Positions 6,042 through 12,704 of a stretch of DNA of 38,023 nt are shown here, in pieces (the stretch's first letter is position 1; each line of letters starts with the position of its first letter). Source of the stretch: a virus. The stretch covers positions 1 through 38,023 of IMG/VR virus record IMGVR_UViG_3300035670_000621, one strand, 5' to 3'. The notes beneath the pieces are model-generated. The model had not been told where the DNA came from, searched no databases, and saw nothing but the letters and a program-made list of their open reading frames with translations. A program made the position numbers and the translations under genes.

Positions 6042-6075
6042 GTGTTGGGTGCAGTTGACAGGCTGCACTCAACAC
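6042..6075 (+). terminator. hairpin after dcm, no U-tract
   Basis: A 13-bp stem (6042-6054 with 6063-6075, one G-U pair, 8-base loop) starts 8 bases after the dcm stop. No T-run follows, so it may be a weak terminator, an mRNA 3' protector or part of the leader structure of the next gene. Confidence 0.5.
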
Positions 6076-6084
6076 CCCGAACAA

Positions 6085-6164
6085 CTCGCCAGCGGCTCCA
6101 GTGACCTTGGTCGGCACTACGGGGTCGAGTGTGCTGGCGAGGCTTTCATGCAACACTCGACCCC
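6085..6164 (+). promoter_or_regulatory. structured leader with pseudoknot potential before the Nmad1 gene
   Basis: A perfect 12-bp inverted repeat (6121-6132 GGGGTCGAGTGT with 6153-6164) leaves a 20-base loop. Nine bases of that loop (6133-6141) are perfectly complementary to 6085-6093 upstream. The two pairings together would make a pseudoknot. The element ends 9 bases before the ATG at 6174, where no clear Shine-Dalgarno is visible, so it may control translation of the downstream gene. Confidence 0.4.
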
Positions 6165-6173
6165 ACCTTCTCC

Positions 6174-6512
6174 ATGCACCGCACGCAGCTACTCGATCTG
6201 CACCAGCACCTCACGGACAAGGCGTACCGCTTGATGCAGGCCAAGAACCACGACTACGCTGGCGTGGCCGACCCGTTCCACAATCTCAGGCAGTGCGAGG
6301 CGTTCGGCCTGTGCAGCGTCGAGCAGGGCGTGCTCGTGCGGATGACCGACAAGATGTCACGCCTCGCGCAGTTCACAAAGAACGGCGAGCTCAAGGTGAA
6401 GGACGAGAGCCTCGAAGACACGCTCGTCGATCTCATCAACTACGCGGTGCTGTTGCGCGCGTATACGCTGGAGAAGGCACAAGCTCAGACACCCGAGAGT
6501 CTGCCCGAATAG
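6174..6512 (+). CDS. Nmad1 / DUF1599-like protein, 112 aa
   Basis: The pattern KNHDYAG...DPFHNLRQCEAFGL, then GVLVRMTDKMSRLAQF and ESLEDTLVDLINYAVLLRAY, fits the DUF1599 family (nucleotide modification associated domain 1). This is an all-helical domain related to MazG-like nucleotide pyrophosphohydrolases and often found in phages with modified DNA. The acidic residues of the last helix (E, D, D) are likely metal ligands. It would hydrolyse or shape a nucleotide pool; the substrate is unknown. A GTG at 6129 could extend the frame by 15 residues, but that start lies inside a strong hairpin, so the ATG at 6174 is preferred. Neither start has a good ribosome-binding site. Confidence 0.7.
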   Translation: MHRTQLLDLHQHLTDKAYRLMQAKNHDYAGVADPFHNLRQCEAFGLCSVEQGVLVRMTDKMSRLAQFTKNGELKVKDESLEDTLVDLINYAVLLRAYTLEKAQAQTPESLPE

Positions 6513-6521
6513 GAGCGCGAG

Positions 6522-6974
6522 ATGGTGCAAACAACTAGCATTCCGCTGCGCGGAGATGTGGGTGGAAGTCCTACTCTCGCGCTCCCTCTTCTCATGGATC
6601 GACGCTACCCGACTCTCTCGCCGCTGGCCTTCGAGATGTTCTACGACATGAGCGCACTGCGTGGCTTGCCGTTCTCGCGCCAGCCCGCGAAGTTCAGGCT
6701 GTCAGGTGGACGCGTGTGCAAGGGCAGTCGTGACTTGATGGTGCGTCTTGAGATCATCGACGGCCACCTCGACGGCATCACTGCGATGCTCGTGTCGTCG
6801 AAGATCAAGGCACGCACGCTTGCTCGCCACTTCAAGCATCTGCGAATGATGCAGCACTTGCTCGGGCTCATGGGCCATAGCGTGGACTTCGTGCAGCCGC
6901 AGGCGCAGGCGTTCATGCAACGACGCGCGAGGATCATGATGCACAAGGCTGGCCTGCTAAGATCGGCATCATGA
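6522..6974 (+). CDS. hypothetical protein, 150 aa
   Basis: Unknown. The ATG at 6522 follows GGAGCGAG closely. The protein starts MVQTTSIPLRGDVGGSPTLA and is basic in its second half, with a run of predicted helices (KARTLARHFKHLRMMQHLLG) and many Met, Arg and His residues. This could bind nucleic acid, but there is no recognised motif. The stop overlaps the next start (ATGA, 6971-6974), so the two genes are coupled. It lies among DNA-related genes (methyltransferase, Nmad1, HNH, RuvC). Confidence 0.65.
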   Translation: MVQTTSIPLRGDVGGSPTLALPLLMDRRYPTLSPLAFEMFYDMSALRGLPFSRQPAKFRLSGGRVCKGSRDLMVRLEIIDGHLDGITAMLVSSKIKARTLARHFKHLRMMQHLLGLMGHSVDFVQPQAQAFMQRRARIMMHKAGLLRSAS

Positions 6975-7255
6975 GCCAGCACTGCCCTCTCTGTGGATCA
7001 CGCGTGTACTCCTTGGCGAATCTTCGATGGAGTCAGGCTCTGGCCTCGATGCCGGGGCCGATGAAGCTGGACGCGATGCGCAGGATGACTGGGCAGTCGA
7101 AGCCGTCGCCTGATGGCCGCTGGTTGTACGCGACCAAAGAGGGTGCCGCGTTCGTGTGCAGCCCCAGCCAGATGCAGCAGATCATCGGCCAGTCGGAAGC
7201 CGAGATGCAGGCTGGCTTCGAGGAGACCACCTTCGGCGAAGACCACGAGGACTAG
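6971..7255 (+). CDS. hypothetical protein with N-terminal CxxC, 94 aa
   Basis: Unknown. It starts in the ATGA overlap with the preceding gene. The N-terminus MSQHCPLCGSRVYSL has one zinc-knuckle CxxC (Cys5, Cys8); a further single Cys occurs near residue 62 (AAFVCSP), so a full four-ligand zinc site is not obvious unless a His helps or two copies meet. The C-terminus is acidic (TTFGEDHED). It could be a small nucleic-acid-associated protein; nothing more is certain. The next ATG is 4 bases after its stop. Confidence 0.6.
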   Translation: MSQHCPLCGSRVYSLANLRWSQALASMPGPMKLDAMRRMTGQSKPSPDGRWLYATKEGAAFVCSPSQMQQIIGQSEAEMQAGFEETTFGEDHED

Positions 7256-7258
7256 TGG

Positions 7259-7648
7259 ATGAGCCCCTCGTGCCAAGTCTGCGGTGAACGGTCGAAGAAG
7301 CTGGAGCGGCACCACTACGCGCCCGAGCGCGTCTTCGGTCTCTCGACCGCCAGCACCTTTCCGATCCACCTCCTGTGCCACGAATGCCACGCCGGCTTCC
7401 ACCGTGAGGAGGCCGTGGAGGCCCGCCACACGATCGCGTTCCTACGCTGGGATGACTTGACTACAGATGGGCGCAAGTGTGAGCGCACGCGCTGCCAGAG
7501 CCTTCAGACGCGCACGCTGCCGTACGCGTACTGGGAGATGCCCGACGATCAAGTGTTCCACCGCGGCCCGATCTGTCACGGCTGCTTCGAGGTCTTCAGC
7601 ATGGAGACCCGCCGATTCTTTCGCCTGACCAAGAAGGTCGGCGCGTGA
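7259..7648 (+). CDS. HNH-like protein with a second zinc site, 129 aa
   Basis: The first half has the layout of an HNH endonuclease: CQVC (Cys5, Cys8), LERHHYAPER (His18-His19), then CHECHAGFH (Cys40, Cys43, His44, His48). HNH domains cut DNA using a metal held by the central His and a following His/Asn. The second half has a separate set of four cysteines, KCERTRC (74, 79) and ICHGC (106, 109), probably a second zinc site for DNA or protein contact. It sits directly before the RuvC-like gene with overlapping stop and start. It could act in recombination, packaging or as a homing nuclease; catalytic activity is not certain. Confidence 0.65.
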   Translation: MSPSCQVCGERSKKLERHHYAPERVFGLSTASTFPIHLLCHECHAGFHREEAVEARHTIAFLRWDDLTTDGRKCERTRCQSLQTRTLPYAYWEMPDDQVFHRGPICHGCFEVFSMETRRFFRLTKKVGA

Positions 7649-8160
7649 AGACTTACTGGGTAGGGATCGACCCCGGCTTGCACGGTGGCTTGGTTGTGCT
7701 CGAAGACGGCATGACCTTCAAGGGCTGTCACCGCACCCCGATCATCGAGGGCACCGCCGGCGCGAAGGCTCAGTACGACGAACGAACGCTGGGATCGCTT
7801 GTGAGCTCGCTGGCCGAGTTCTACGGGCAAGACGGGAACACGGTCAGGTTCTGCATCGAGGATGTCGCAGCGGCACCCGGACAGGGCGTGGTGTCGATGT
7901 TCAGGTTCGGCGTCGGCTACGGTCTTTGGCTCGGCGCGATCGCCGCCACCTCGGCACCGTGCCACAAGATCAAGCCGCAGGCGTGGCAACGCGTCGCGTT
8001 TGCCGGCAGGCCGTCGATCGACAAGAAGCAGACCTCGTTTGTGGTTGCACGCGAACTGTTCCCGATGATGCCCGTGCGGTCGAAGTCCGCCGACTCTGGT
8101 CTCACCGATGCCGCGCTGATCGCGATGGCTTGCGCTCGAATATTCACGCCGAAGAAGTAG
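7645..8160 (+). CDS. RuvC-like Holliday junction resolvase, 171 aa
   Basis: RNase H-fold nuclease that resolves branched DNA. Key features are the N-terminal VGIDPGLHGGLVV (Asp9), CIEDVAAAPG (Glu72) and the C-terminal SADSGLTDAALIAMA with Asp150/Asp155 as metal ligands, matching the RuvC order D-E-D/D. KIKPQAWQ also fits RuvC-type phage resolvases. The start is GTG at 7645, overlapping the HNH stop (GTGA). In phages such enzymes trim branched DNA before packaging. It is the last gene of the rightward cluster; hairpins and a tRNA follow. Confidence 0.85.
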   Translation: MKTYWVGIDPGLHGGLVVLEDGMTFKGCHRTPIIEGTAGAKAQYDERTLGSLVSSLAEFYGQDGNTVRFCIEDVAAAPGQGVVSMFRFGVGYGLWLGAIAATSAPCHKIKPQAWQRVAFAGRPSIDKKQTSFVVARELFPMMPVRSKSADSGLTDAALIAMACARIFTPKK

Positions 8161-8173
8161 CACCAAGTGAAAA

Positions 8174-8208
8174 GGCCGTGCGATGGTCTGACCCCCCAAC
8201 GCACGGCC
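8174..8208. terminator. hairpin in the convergent region, possible bidirectional terminator
   Basis: A perfect 9-bp stem GGCCGTGCG/CGCACGGCC (8174-8182, 8200-8208) with a 17-base loop, 13 bases after the resolvase stop. AAAA precedes it, so on the leftward strand a short U-run follows the stem; this makes it a better terminator for leftward transcripts than for rightward ones. Confidence 0.5.
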
Positions 8209-8223
8209 CCCAACAACTGAACT

Positions 8224-8246
8224 GCCGCTATCCGCAAAGTAGCGGC
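8224..8246. terminator. second small hairpin before the tRNA
   Basis: A 7-bp perfect stem GCCGCTA/TAGCGGC with a 9-base loop, between the first hairpin and the tRNA. No T-run, so the role is unclear; it could be a processing signal for the tRNA. Confidence 0.3.
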
Positions 8247-8273
8247 TGCATCACGGTTGTGATTCTAGCACAC

Positions 8274-8350
8274 GGGCGCGTAGCTCAGTCGGTCAGAGTC
8301 AGCGGCTTATACCCGCTCGGTCGTGGGTTCAAGTCCCACCGCGCCTACCA
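8274..8350 (+). tRNA. tRNA-Ile (anticodon UAU), CCA encoded
   Basis: A full cloverleaf folds by eye: acceptor GGGCGCG with CGCGCCT (last pair G-U), D arm from GCTC, anticodon stem AGCGG/CCGCT with loop CTTATAC (anticodon TAT at 8308-8310), T stem GTGGG/CCCAC with loop TTCAAGT, discriminator A and encoded CCA. It would read AUA isoleucine codons. Most bacteria read AUA with a CAU tRNA modified by lysidine, so a UAU anticodon is uncommon. It lies between two converging gene sets; the stop codon of the opposite gene begins 2 bases after the CCA. Confidence 0.92.
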
Positions 8351-8351
8351 C

Positions 8352-8576
8352 CTACAGTCTCTTCGTCTCTTCAGTTCGCCGGTCGATCAACTTGGTGTTC
8401 GGCACCATGTGATCGAGGACAAGAAGGGCCGCACGGCGTGCCATGTAGTGCGTCGAGAACATCTCGCTGAAGCCCAGCACCTTGCTGTTGCTGGCGCGCA
8501 ACCGCCAGAACCAAGAGCCCGACGGCCCCTGCTCAATCTCCAGAACTAAGGGCAGCGCGTTCTTCTTCTTGGTCAT
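8352..8576 (-). CDS. DUF1508 (YegP-like) small protein, 74 aa
   Basis: The core SGSWFWRLRASNSKVLGFSE, then MFSTHYMARRAALLVL, follows the DUF1508 pattern (F-F-LKAxNGEVL-SE-Y-S--AA-xAI), a short beta-beta-beta-alpha unit of unknown function found singly here. The start is ATG at 8576; a TTG at 8579 directly after the previous stop is the alternative. It is the last gene of the leftward late operon and ends 2 bases from the tRNA. In cellular genomes such proteins are small and stress-associated; in phage the role is unknown. Confidence 0.65.
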   Translation of the reverse strand: MTKKKNALPLVLEIEQGPSGSWFWRLRASNSKVLGFSEMFSTHYMARRAALLVLDHMVPNTKLIDRRTEETKRL

Positions 8577-8579
8577 CAA

Positions 8580-8918
8580 TCACCTGAACCGCTCAAGCCG
8601 TTGCATGGCCGTGAGCACAGCGTCTCGGTGTTCTTTCGATGCTTCCAGCAAGAGCTCGAACTGCTCACGGCACGCGTCACGCTCGGCTGCGATCTGTCGC
8701 TCGAAGAGCTCACGCTCAAGTCGTAGCTGCACCGCGAACTGCTCGACGCTTCGGCGGTGTTCATCCATCGCACGCTCGACCATGCGTGGGAGGAAGCGGT
8801 AGACGAAGACCGCGATGATGGCAAGGATTCCGACTGCACCGATATCACCAGCGTGACTCACAAGCGTCGTCACTGAATCCGATGCGACTGCCGCTGTCTC
8901 GTCTACCAGAAGGCTCAC
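8580..8918 (-). CDS. holin-like membrane protein with coiled coil, 112 aa
   Basis: One membrane segment at about residues 26-43 (IGAVGILAIIAVFVYRF) is preceded by a 25-residue polar N-terminus and followed by PRMVERAMDEHRRSVEQ and a long charged helix to the end, likely a coiled coil. The positive charges just after the segment suggest the helix is cytoplasmic. It starts with GTG overlapping the stop of the u-spanin gene (GTGA). Position beside a spanin suggests a holin or antiholin that times lysis, but one-span proteins of this shape are also found in other phage roles. Confidence 0.5.
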   Translation of the reverse strand: MSLLVDETAAVASDSVTTLVSHAGDIGAVGILAIIAVFVYRFLPRMVERAMDEHRRSVEQFAVQLRLERELFERQIAAERDACREQFELLLEASKEHRDAVLTAMQRLERFR

Positions 8919-9301
8919 CGCTCACCTCCCCGTGTCGTACTGACGAGAGCCCTCTTGCGCGTGTAGTCACGGCCCAGCCATGTGGCGATCATCGACGCGA
9001 TGGCGATGCCGATCGTCTCAGGCAAGCCGACCATGCCAGAGATGGAGCCGCCGAGATCCTCGACACGCTGCTCGACCTTGTTGTCGATGCGCTCGACTTC
9101 GTTCTCGTAGTCTTCGCGTGCCTCAGCGAATCGCTTCTCAACCTCGGCGCGGTCGGCTGATTCGCTGTGTAGGTCGGCGACCTCGACCTCGACGAGCGAG
9201 AGACGCTTGTCCACCGACCAGCCGAGCTCCTTGATGTCGGCACCCGTGGCGCAGGCCGCGACGGTGTAAGTGATGAGGATGGCAAGAAGTAGGCGTTCCA
9301 T
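8915..9301 (-). CDS. candidate unimolecular spanin (u-spanin), 128 aa
   Basis: The N-terminus is a lipoprotein signal (MERLLLAILITYTVAAC, lipobox VAAC, Cys17). Residues about 30-84 are a charged helix likely to be a coiled coil across the periplasm. A C-terminal membrane segment (about 91-109, GIAIASMIATWL) is followed by a basic tail (GRDYTRKR). A lipid anchor for the outer membrane at one end and an inner-membrane anchor at the other is the known plan of u-spanins such as T1 gp11 (about 130 aa), which fuse the inner and outer membranes in the last lysis step. Neighbours are another lipoprotein and a holin-like gene. An o-spanin or an unrelated lipoprotein is the alternative. Confidence 0.65.
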   Translation of the reverse strand: MERLLLAILITYTVAACATGADIKELGWSVDKRLSLVEVEVADLHSESADRAEVEKRFAEAREDYENEVERIDNKVEQRVEDLGGSISGMVGLPETIGIAIASMIATWLGRDYTRKRALVSTTRGGER

Positions 9302-9319
9302 CGTGCGTGTCCTCGAAGA

Positions 9320-9730
9320 TCAGGGCTGCGTGTCGAACCACACGAGGCCGAGTGCTTCGGCTTCGCCCGGACGCAAAACACCTTGTTCACGCACCCACGC
9401 GGCCAAGGGCTCGTGGATCTTCTGGCGGATGATCTCGTCGCGGGAGCGTGACCACACGAACACATAGCCCGACTCGACTACGAGCGGCCCGAGCACAGGT
9501 TCGTCGGGCTTCTCGTAGAGCTCGATCGTCATGTCGGCACGGGCGATGACGACCAGCGTGTCGCCGTCGAAGCGAGCGAGCGCGCCGGTGCTGAGGTCGT
9601 CAGAGGCCACCGTCACAGAGCCGACGAGCTTGGGATTGCTGCCAAGGATCGAGCAAGAAGAAGCAGCGAAGGCGAAGCACGCCGCCGCAAGTGCGTGCAA
9701 CAAAGCAGAAGAGATCAGGCTGGGCTTCAT
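9320..9730 (-). CDS. hypothetical lipoprotein, 136 aa
   Basis: The signal sequence MKPSLISSALLHALAAACFA continues to FAASSC, with Cys26 as the likely lipidated residue (lipobox ASSC, a weak match). The mature part starts SILGSNPKLVGSVTVASD and has beta-strand character (DTLVVIARADMTIELY) and a C-terminal helical part (IIRQKIHEPLAAWVREQ). No recognised domain. It precedes the u-spanin candidate by 18 bases in the leftward operon, so a lysis role or an outer-membrane exclusion role (changing the infected cell surface) is possible. Confidence 0.6.
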   Translation of the reverse strand: MKPSLISSALLHALAAACFAFAASSCSILGSNPKLVGSVTVASDDLSTGALARFDGDTLVVIARADMTIELYEKPDEPVLGPLVVESGYVFVWSRSRDEIIRQKIHEPLAAWVREQGVLRPGEAEALGLVWFDTQP

Positions 9731-9784
9731 GTGCCCAAGTCTGACCTCTCCCAGATCAATGCGCAGCGGCTGTATGCGTCAGGA

Positions 9785-10183
9785 CTACGGCATCGCGGAA
9801 ATGATGAACCACGCTGTCCCATTACTGATAACGGTCACCGAGTCGTGCAGCGTGTAGAGACCGTAGGTGTTACTGCCGTTGATCTCTTCGGTGCCGTCCC
9901 CGAACAACTCGCCGCCGCCGCCCGTGGCGAGGGTCGTCATTACGGTGAACACGCGGTTGGGCACATCGGCTGCCGGCGGTAGATACACCTGCACGACGGT
10001 CGCCGTGGAGTTGATCAGCACGCAGTCGTCGCCCTCGACGATCGTGTAGGGCGTGTCGGCGTCCGCGAGCGTACGGATGTTCTTCGACTGGCGCAGCGCG
10101 AAGTTGGTGTTGATCGTCGAACGGCTGGCCGAGACGGTGTCGGTCGATGCGATCGTGGTGATGGCTGTGGTGATTGTGCTCAT
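9785..10183 (-). CDS. hypothetical virion/tail-fibre-type protein, 132 aa
   Basis: Starts MSTITTAITTIASTDTVSAS and contains the phrase STINTNFA common in phage structural proteins that set up a trimer-like fibre start. The rest is beta-rich with small residues (VVQVYLPPAADVPNRVFTV; TYGLYTLHDSVTVI) and ends SNGTAWFIISAMP, an ending often seen in fibre tip or minor tail proteins. No enzyme motif. The start overlaps the stop of the beta-helix gene upstream (ATGA). Inferred to be a tail fibre accessory. Confidence 0.6.
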   Translation of the reverse strand: MSTITTAITTIASTDTVSASRSTINTNFALRQSKNIRTLADADTPYTIVEGDDCVLINSTATVVQVYLPPAADVPNRVFTVMTTLATGGGGELFGDGTEEINGSNTYGLYTLHDSVTVISNGTAWFIISAMP

Positions 10184-10560
10184 GATCTCTGCTCGTCGTG
10201 GAGGATCTCGTCTTCGACGACTTGGTTGCCGCCGATGAAGGTGCAGCCGTAGAGCTCCGATGCTCCACGGATGACAGCGTTGCCGTAGATGCGCGACTCA
10301 CCATCTACGCGCGCTGTGCCTTCGACCACGCAGTTGCCGAAGCACTGCGCCTCATGATCGACGAACGCGTTGCCGCGGATATGAGCCTGTTCGTAGATCC
10401 ACGCGTCGCCACACACCCATGCGTTCTGGTAGACCTTGGCCGTCGAGTCGATCCACACTGCGTCATCGACGACCGCAGTGTCAGCCACCCAGCCGCCGCC
10501 GTTGATGTGCTGATGCGCCGGCACAGGGCCAGCACCGTCACCGAAGTCGTAGGTCGGCAT
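10180..10560 (-). CDS. hexapeptide-repeat (left-handed beta-helix) protein, 126 aa
   Basis: The N-terminus (PTYDFGDGAGPVPAHQH, then NGGGWVADTA) is the same module that starts the 206-aa repeat protein at 3432, and the coding DNA over 80 bases is about 80% identical by eye. It is followed by about 13 hexapeptides of the type NAWVCGDAWIYEQAHI, RGNAFVDHEA and so on, predicting a short left-handed beta-helix. It lies between two tail-fibre-like genes, which argues for a virion surface or fibre role. The last residues (LHDEQRS) overlap the next gene start. Confidence 0.7.
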   Translation of the reverse strand: MPTYDFGDGAGPVPAHQHINGGGWVADTAVVDDAVWIDSTAKVYQNAWVCGDAWIYEQAHIRGNAFVDHEAQCFGNCVVEGTARVDGESRIYGNAVIRGASELYGCTFIGGNQVVEDEILHDEQRS

Positions 10561-10562
10561 GG

Positions 10563-11750
10563 TCAGCGTTCCGTGATCACAAGCGAACCGTTGACGCTGG
10601 TTGCTGTGGTTGCTGAGGTCTTGGCGAATAGCAGCAAGGTGCTACCGTTGTAGATACGGATGCCGGGCGCGTCGTAGTCAAAGTTGGTGGCGACATTCGC
10701 CAAGGCCGGCGAGATCTGCACGATGGGGCGAGCAATGATCAGAGAGATCGCTCCACCGCCGAGGGATGTGCCCAGCGTGATCGACTGCACAGAGCGCACG
10801 CCGTTGTCGCCAGCCTGAAGTTCGAACCATACGGTCGTTCCGATGACTGGAGTCGCCGGGATCTGCGAGCCGACGAGGTTGAACAGCCTGCCTGTGCGAC
10901 CTGCCGTGCCGTCTGAGTTCGTGTAGCTGATCGTGCTGATGTTGATGATCGAACCGTTGGTATTGGCGGTCGTCGTGACCAGTCCAACCATGCAGCCCTC
11001 GCCATTTGTCGTGCCGTTGAAGTCACGAGCGGGGAGCGTGGGCATCGTGAAGCTCTGAGCCGTTGTCTGTGTAACCGACAAGCCCGTGTTCACCCACATC
11101 ACATCGTAAATCCAGAATGAGTGCAGCACGCTGGAGTTCAGCGATGCCTTCGAAACGAACAAGTTGCCAGTCGGTGTCCAGATCGGAAGCGACCCAGAAT
11201 CCGCAGCGGTCGTGCCATCGGTCACTCGACCGTTGACACCCGGAGTGCCCGGCGACCACGCGCCGGGGAAGCCCGTGTCCTTCCAGTAGCTGTACCAGTA
11301 ACCAGTCGCATCCGATGCCGTGCTTGTCTTGAAGATCGGCATGATGCGTCCACGAATGGCGACATCTTGCGGCACGCTTGTCTTGCGTCGGCCAGCCTCG
11401 TCGAAGACACCCCACTCGCCGCCGTCATTCCACTGCAAGGATTCACCAGCAGAGAGCGTGGCCTTGAACAAGATGTACTCGGTACCGCTGACATCCTTCT
11501 TCACCGTCACGGTGTTGGCCGCAGTCGCGTGACGATTGAAGACTGAGATTGACTTTACGCCGCGCTGGGTTGACGATGCGGGCGCAGCGACAATCACGGT
11601 TGTACCCGCCGTGTTGATCGTGCCGTGACCGTCGCCCGGCGTGAACGCCGAGGTCGTCATGTCCACATACGACACTGCGTAGTCGATGTCCGCGGTCGAG
11701 CTAGTCGTGAGGTCGAGACTCTTGGTTGTTGCGTCGAGTGTGATCGCCAT
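10563..11750 (-). CDS. tail fibre / receptor-binding-type protein, 395 aa
   Basis: The ATG at 11750 (MAITLDATTKSLDLTTSSTA) is used; an extra five upstream codons overlap the previous gene. Residues 1-120 form a module I remember as common in tail proteins of environmental phages: STADIDYAVSYVDMTT, then AAPASSTQRGVKSISVFNRH, TVTVKKDVSGTEY and AGESLQWNDG. It would be a beta-sandwich attachment domain. The remaining ~270 residues look like a larger lectin-like beta domain (YWYSYWKDTGFPGAWSPGTP; VQISPALANVATNFDYDAPG), possibly the receptor-contacting part. Inferred from its place after the J protein. Confidence 0.65.
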   Translation of the reverse strand: MAITLDATTKSLDLTTSSTADIDYAVSYVDMTTSAFTPGDGHGTINTAGTTVIVAAPASSTQRGVKSISVFNRHATAANTVTVKKDVSGTEYILFKATLSAGESLQWNDGGEWGVFDEAGRRKTSVPQDVAIRGRIMPIFKTSTASDATGYWYSYWKDTGFPGAWSPGTPGVNGRVTDGTTAADSGSLPIWTPTGNLFVSKASLNSSVLHSFWIYDVMWVNTGLSVTQTTAQSFTMPTLPARDFNGTTNGEGCMVGLVTTTANTNGSIINISTISYTNSDGTAGRTGRLFNLVGSQIPATPVIGTTVWFELQAGDNGVRSVQSITLGTSLGGGAISLIIARPIVQISPALANVATNFDYDAPGIRIYNGSTLLLFAKTSATTATSVNGSLVITER

Positions 11751-11751
11751 A

Positions 11752-12336
11752 TCAGAAGCCCCCAAAGGCCATGCGGCCCATGACCTGCGGCTGACTTAGT
11801 CCACCGCCACCACCGCCAGCGGGCGCGGCCCATGTGCCGTCAGCCCTGAGGAAGTTACTTGTACCACCACCGCTCGCACCCACGAGGCCCGCGTCCGTCG
11901 AGCTAAACAACGGCAGCGTCACATCTGCACCCGTCGAGCTCGTGAGCACGCGCGTCGCTGCGGTGTAGCCGAGGTCAGTCGTGAAGCGCGAATCGTCACC
12001 AGCCGCGACCGTGCCGGCACTGGTGCCGACATTCAGCACAGCCGCACCGCCGAGCCCAAGACTCGTGCGGCCCGTGCTCGCGGTCAGACCCGTCGCTCCG
12101 CCGTCCCACTTCAGGCGGTCGGTATACGCGGTGTCCCAGTTCGTCTGGCTCGATGTCGTCGGGATGGAGTAGCCGGCGGTGAAGGTCAGCGCGAGCGTGC
12201 CGCTACTCGTCACGGGCGAGCCGCCGACGGTCAGGCCAGTCGGTGCTGACAAGGCCACACTCGTGACCGTGCCGCTACCACCGCCACCACCGCCGCCGCC
12301 CTTCGGCTTCTTGAGGTCGGTCTGATAACGACTCAT
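11752..12336 (-). CDS. tail fibre protein with poly-glycine linkers, 194 aa
   Basis: Starts MSRYQTDLKKPKG and then a run of eight glycines (residues 13-20). The next part, SGTVTSVALSAPTGLTVGG and TSSGTLALTF, is a well-known tail-fibre repeat style. It is followed by TNWDTAYTDRLKWDGGATGL, LNVGTSAGTVAAGDDSR and TSNFLRADGTWAAP, all typical fibre shaft phrases. A second glycine run (six) precedes the C-terminal GLSQPQVMGRMAFGGF. No catalytic residues. It probably forms a flexible trimeric fibre segment attached to the tail tip. It overlaps the preceding gene by four bases (ATGA). Confidence 0.75.
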   Translation of the reverse strand: MSRYQTDLKKPKGGGGGGGGSGTVTSVALSAPTGLTVGGSPVTSSGTLALTFTAGYSIPTTSSQTNWDTAYTDRLKWDGGATGLTASTGRTSLGLGGAAVLNVGTSAGTVAAGDDSRFTTDLGYTAATRVLTSSTGADVTLPLFSSTDAGLVGASGGGTSNFLRADGTWAAPAGGGGGGLSQPQVMGRMAFGGF

Positions 12337-12701
12337 ACCGTGTACCTCTGGTAGTAGCCGTACACCACAATGCCTGACGCGTTGTCTGCATAGGCTTTGA
12401 TGATCATGCCGTTCTGCATGAGTCGGTGATCCTGAATCATCACCGCACCTTCGCCGTGGCTGAGGTCGATGTGGATAACATCATCGGGCACCGTCGTGCC
12501 ACCCATCAACAAGTAGAGTCCGTTGGTCGCGTGCGACGCGTTCACATTGCACGCCTCGATCGTGATGAAGTCCAGCGTCGTCGTGCCCGAGGCCACGGTG
12601 TGGATCGTCTGCGCACCACCGCTCGTGGTCGCAGTGATCAGGATGTTCTTCCCATCGGTCTGTCCCGACAGGTATCCAGTGGTGATATCGCCGCGTGCCA
12701 T
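12333..12701 (-). CDS. hypothetical minor virion protein, 122 aa
   Basis: Starts MARGDITTGYLSGQTDGKNI. The protein is small and beta-rich (LDFITIEACNVNAS; TNGLYLLMGG; DNASGIVVYGYYQRYTV) and lacks signal or membrane segments. It sits 3 bases after the stop of the large J-type protein and overlaps the fibre gene, so it is probably a tail-tip or fibre-linked structural component. I do not recognise a named family. Confidence 0.55.
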   Translation of the reverse strand: MARGDITTGYLSGQTDGKNILITATTSGGAQTIHTVASGTTTLDFITIEACNVNASHATNGLYLLMGGTTVPDDVIHIDLSHGEGAVMIQDHRLMQNGMIIKAYADNASGIVVYGYYQRYTV

Positions 12702-12704
12702 CGT

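Noticed and set aside
6129-6173. GTG at 6129 as start of the Nmad1 gene
   Set aside because: The codon lies inside a perfect 12-bp stem and the added residues do not match the family; ATG 6174 is preferred, although it also lacks a good ribosome-binding site.
8274-8350. tRNA as a phage attachment site (attP)
   Set aside because: It is a full-length tRNA with CCA, and no integrase gene or flanking direct repeat is visible in the window.
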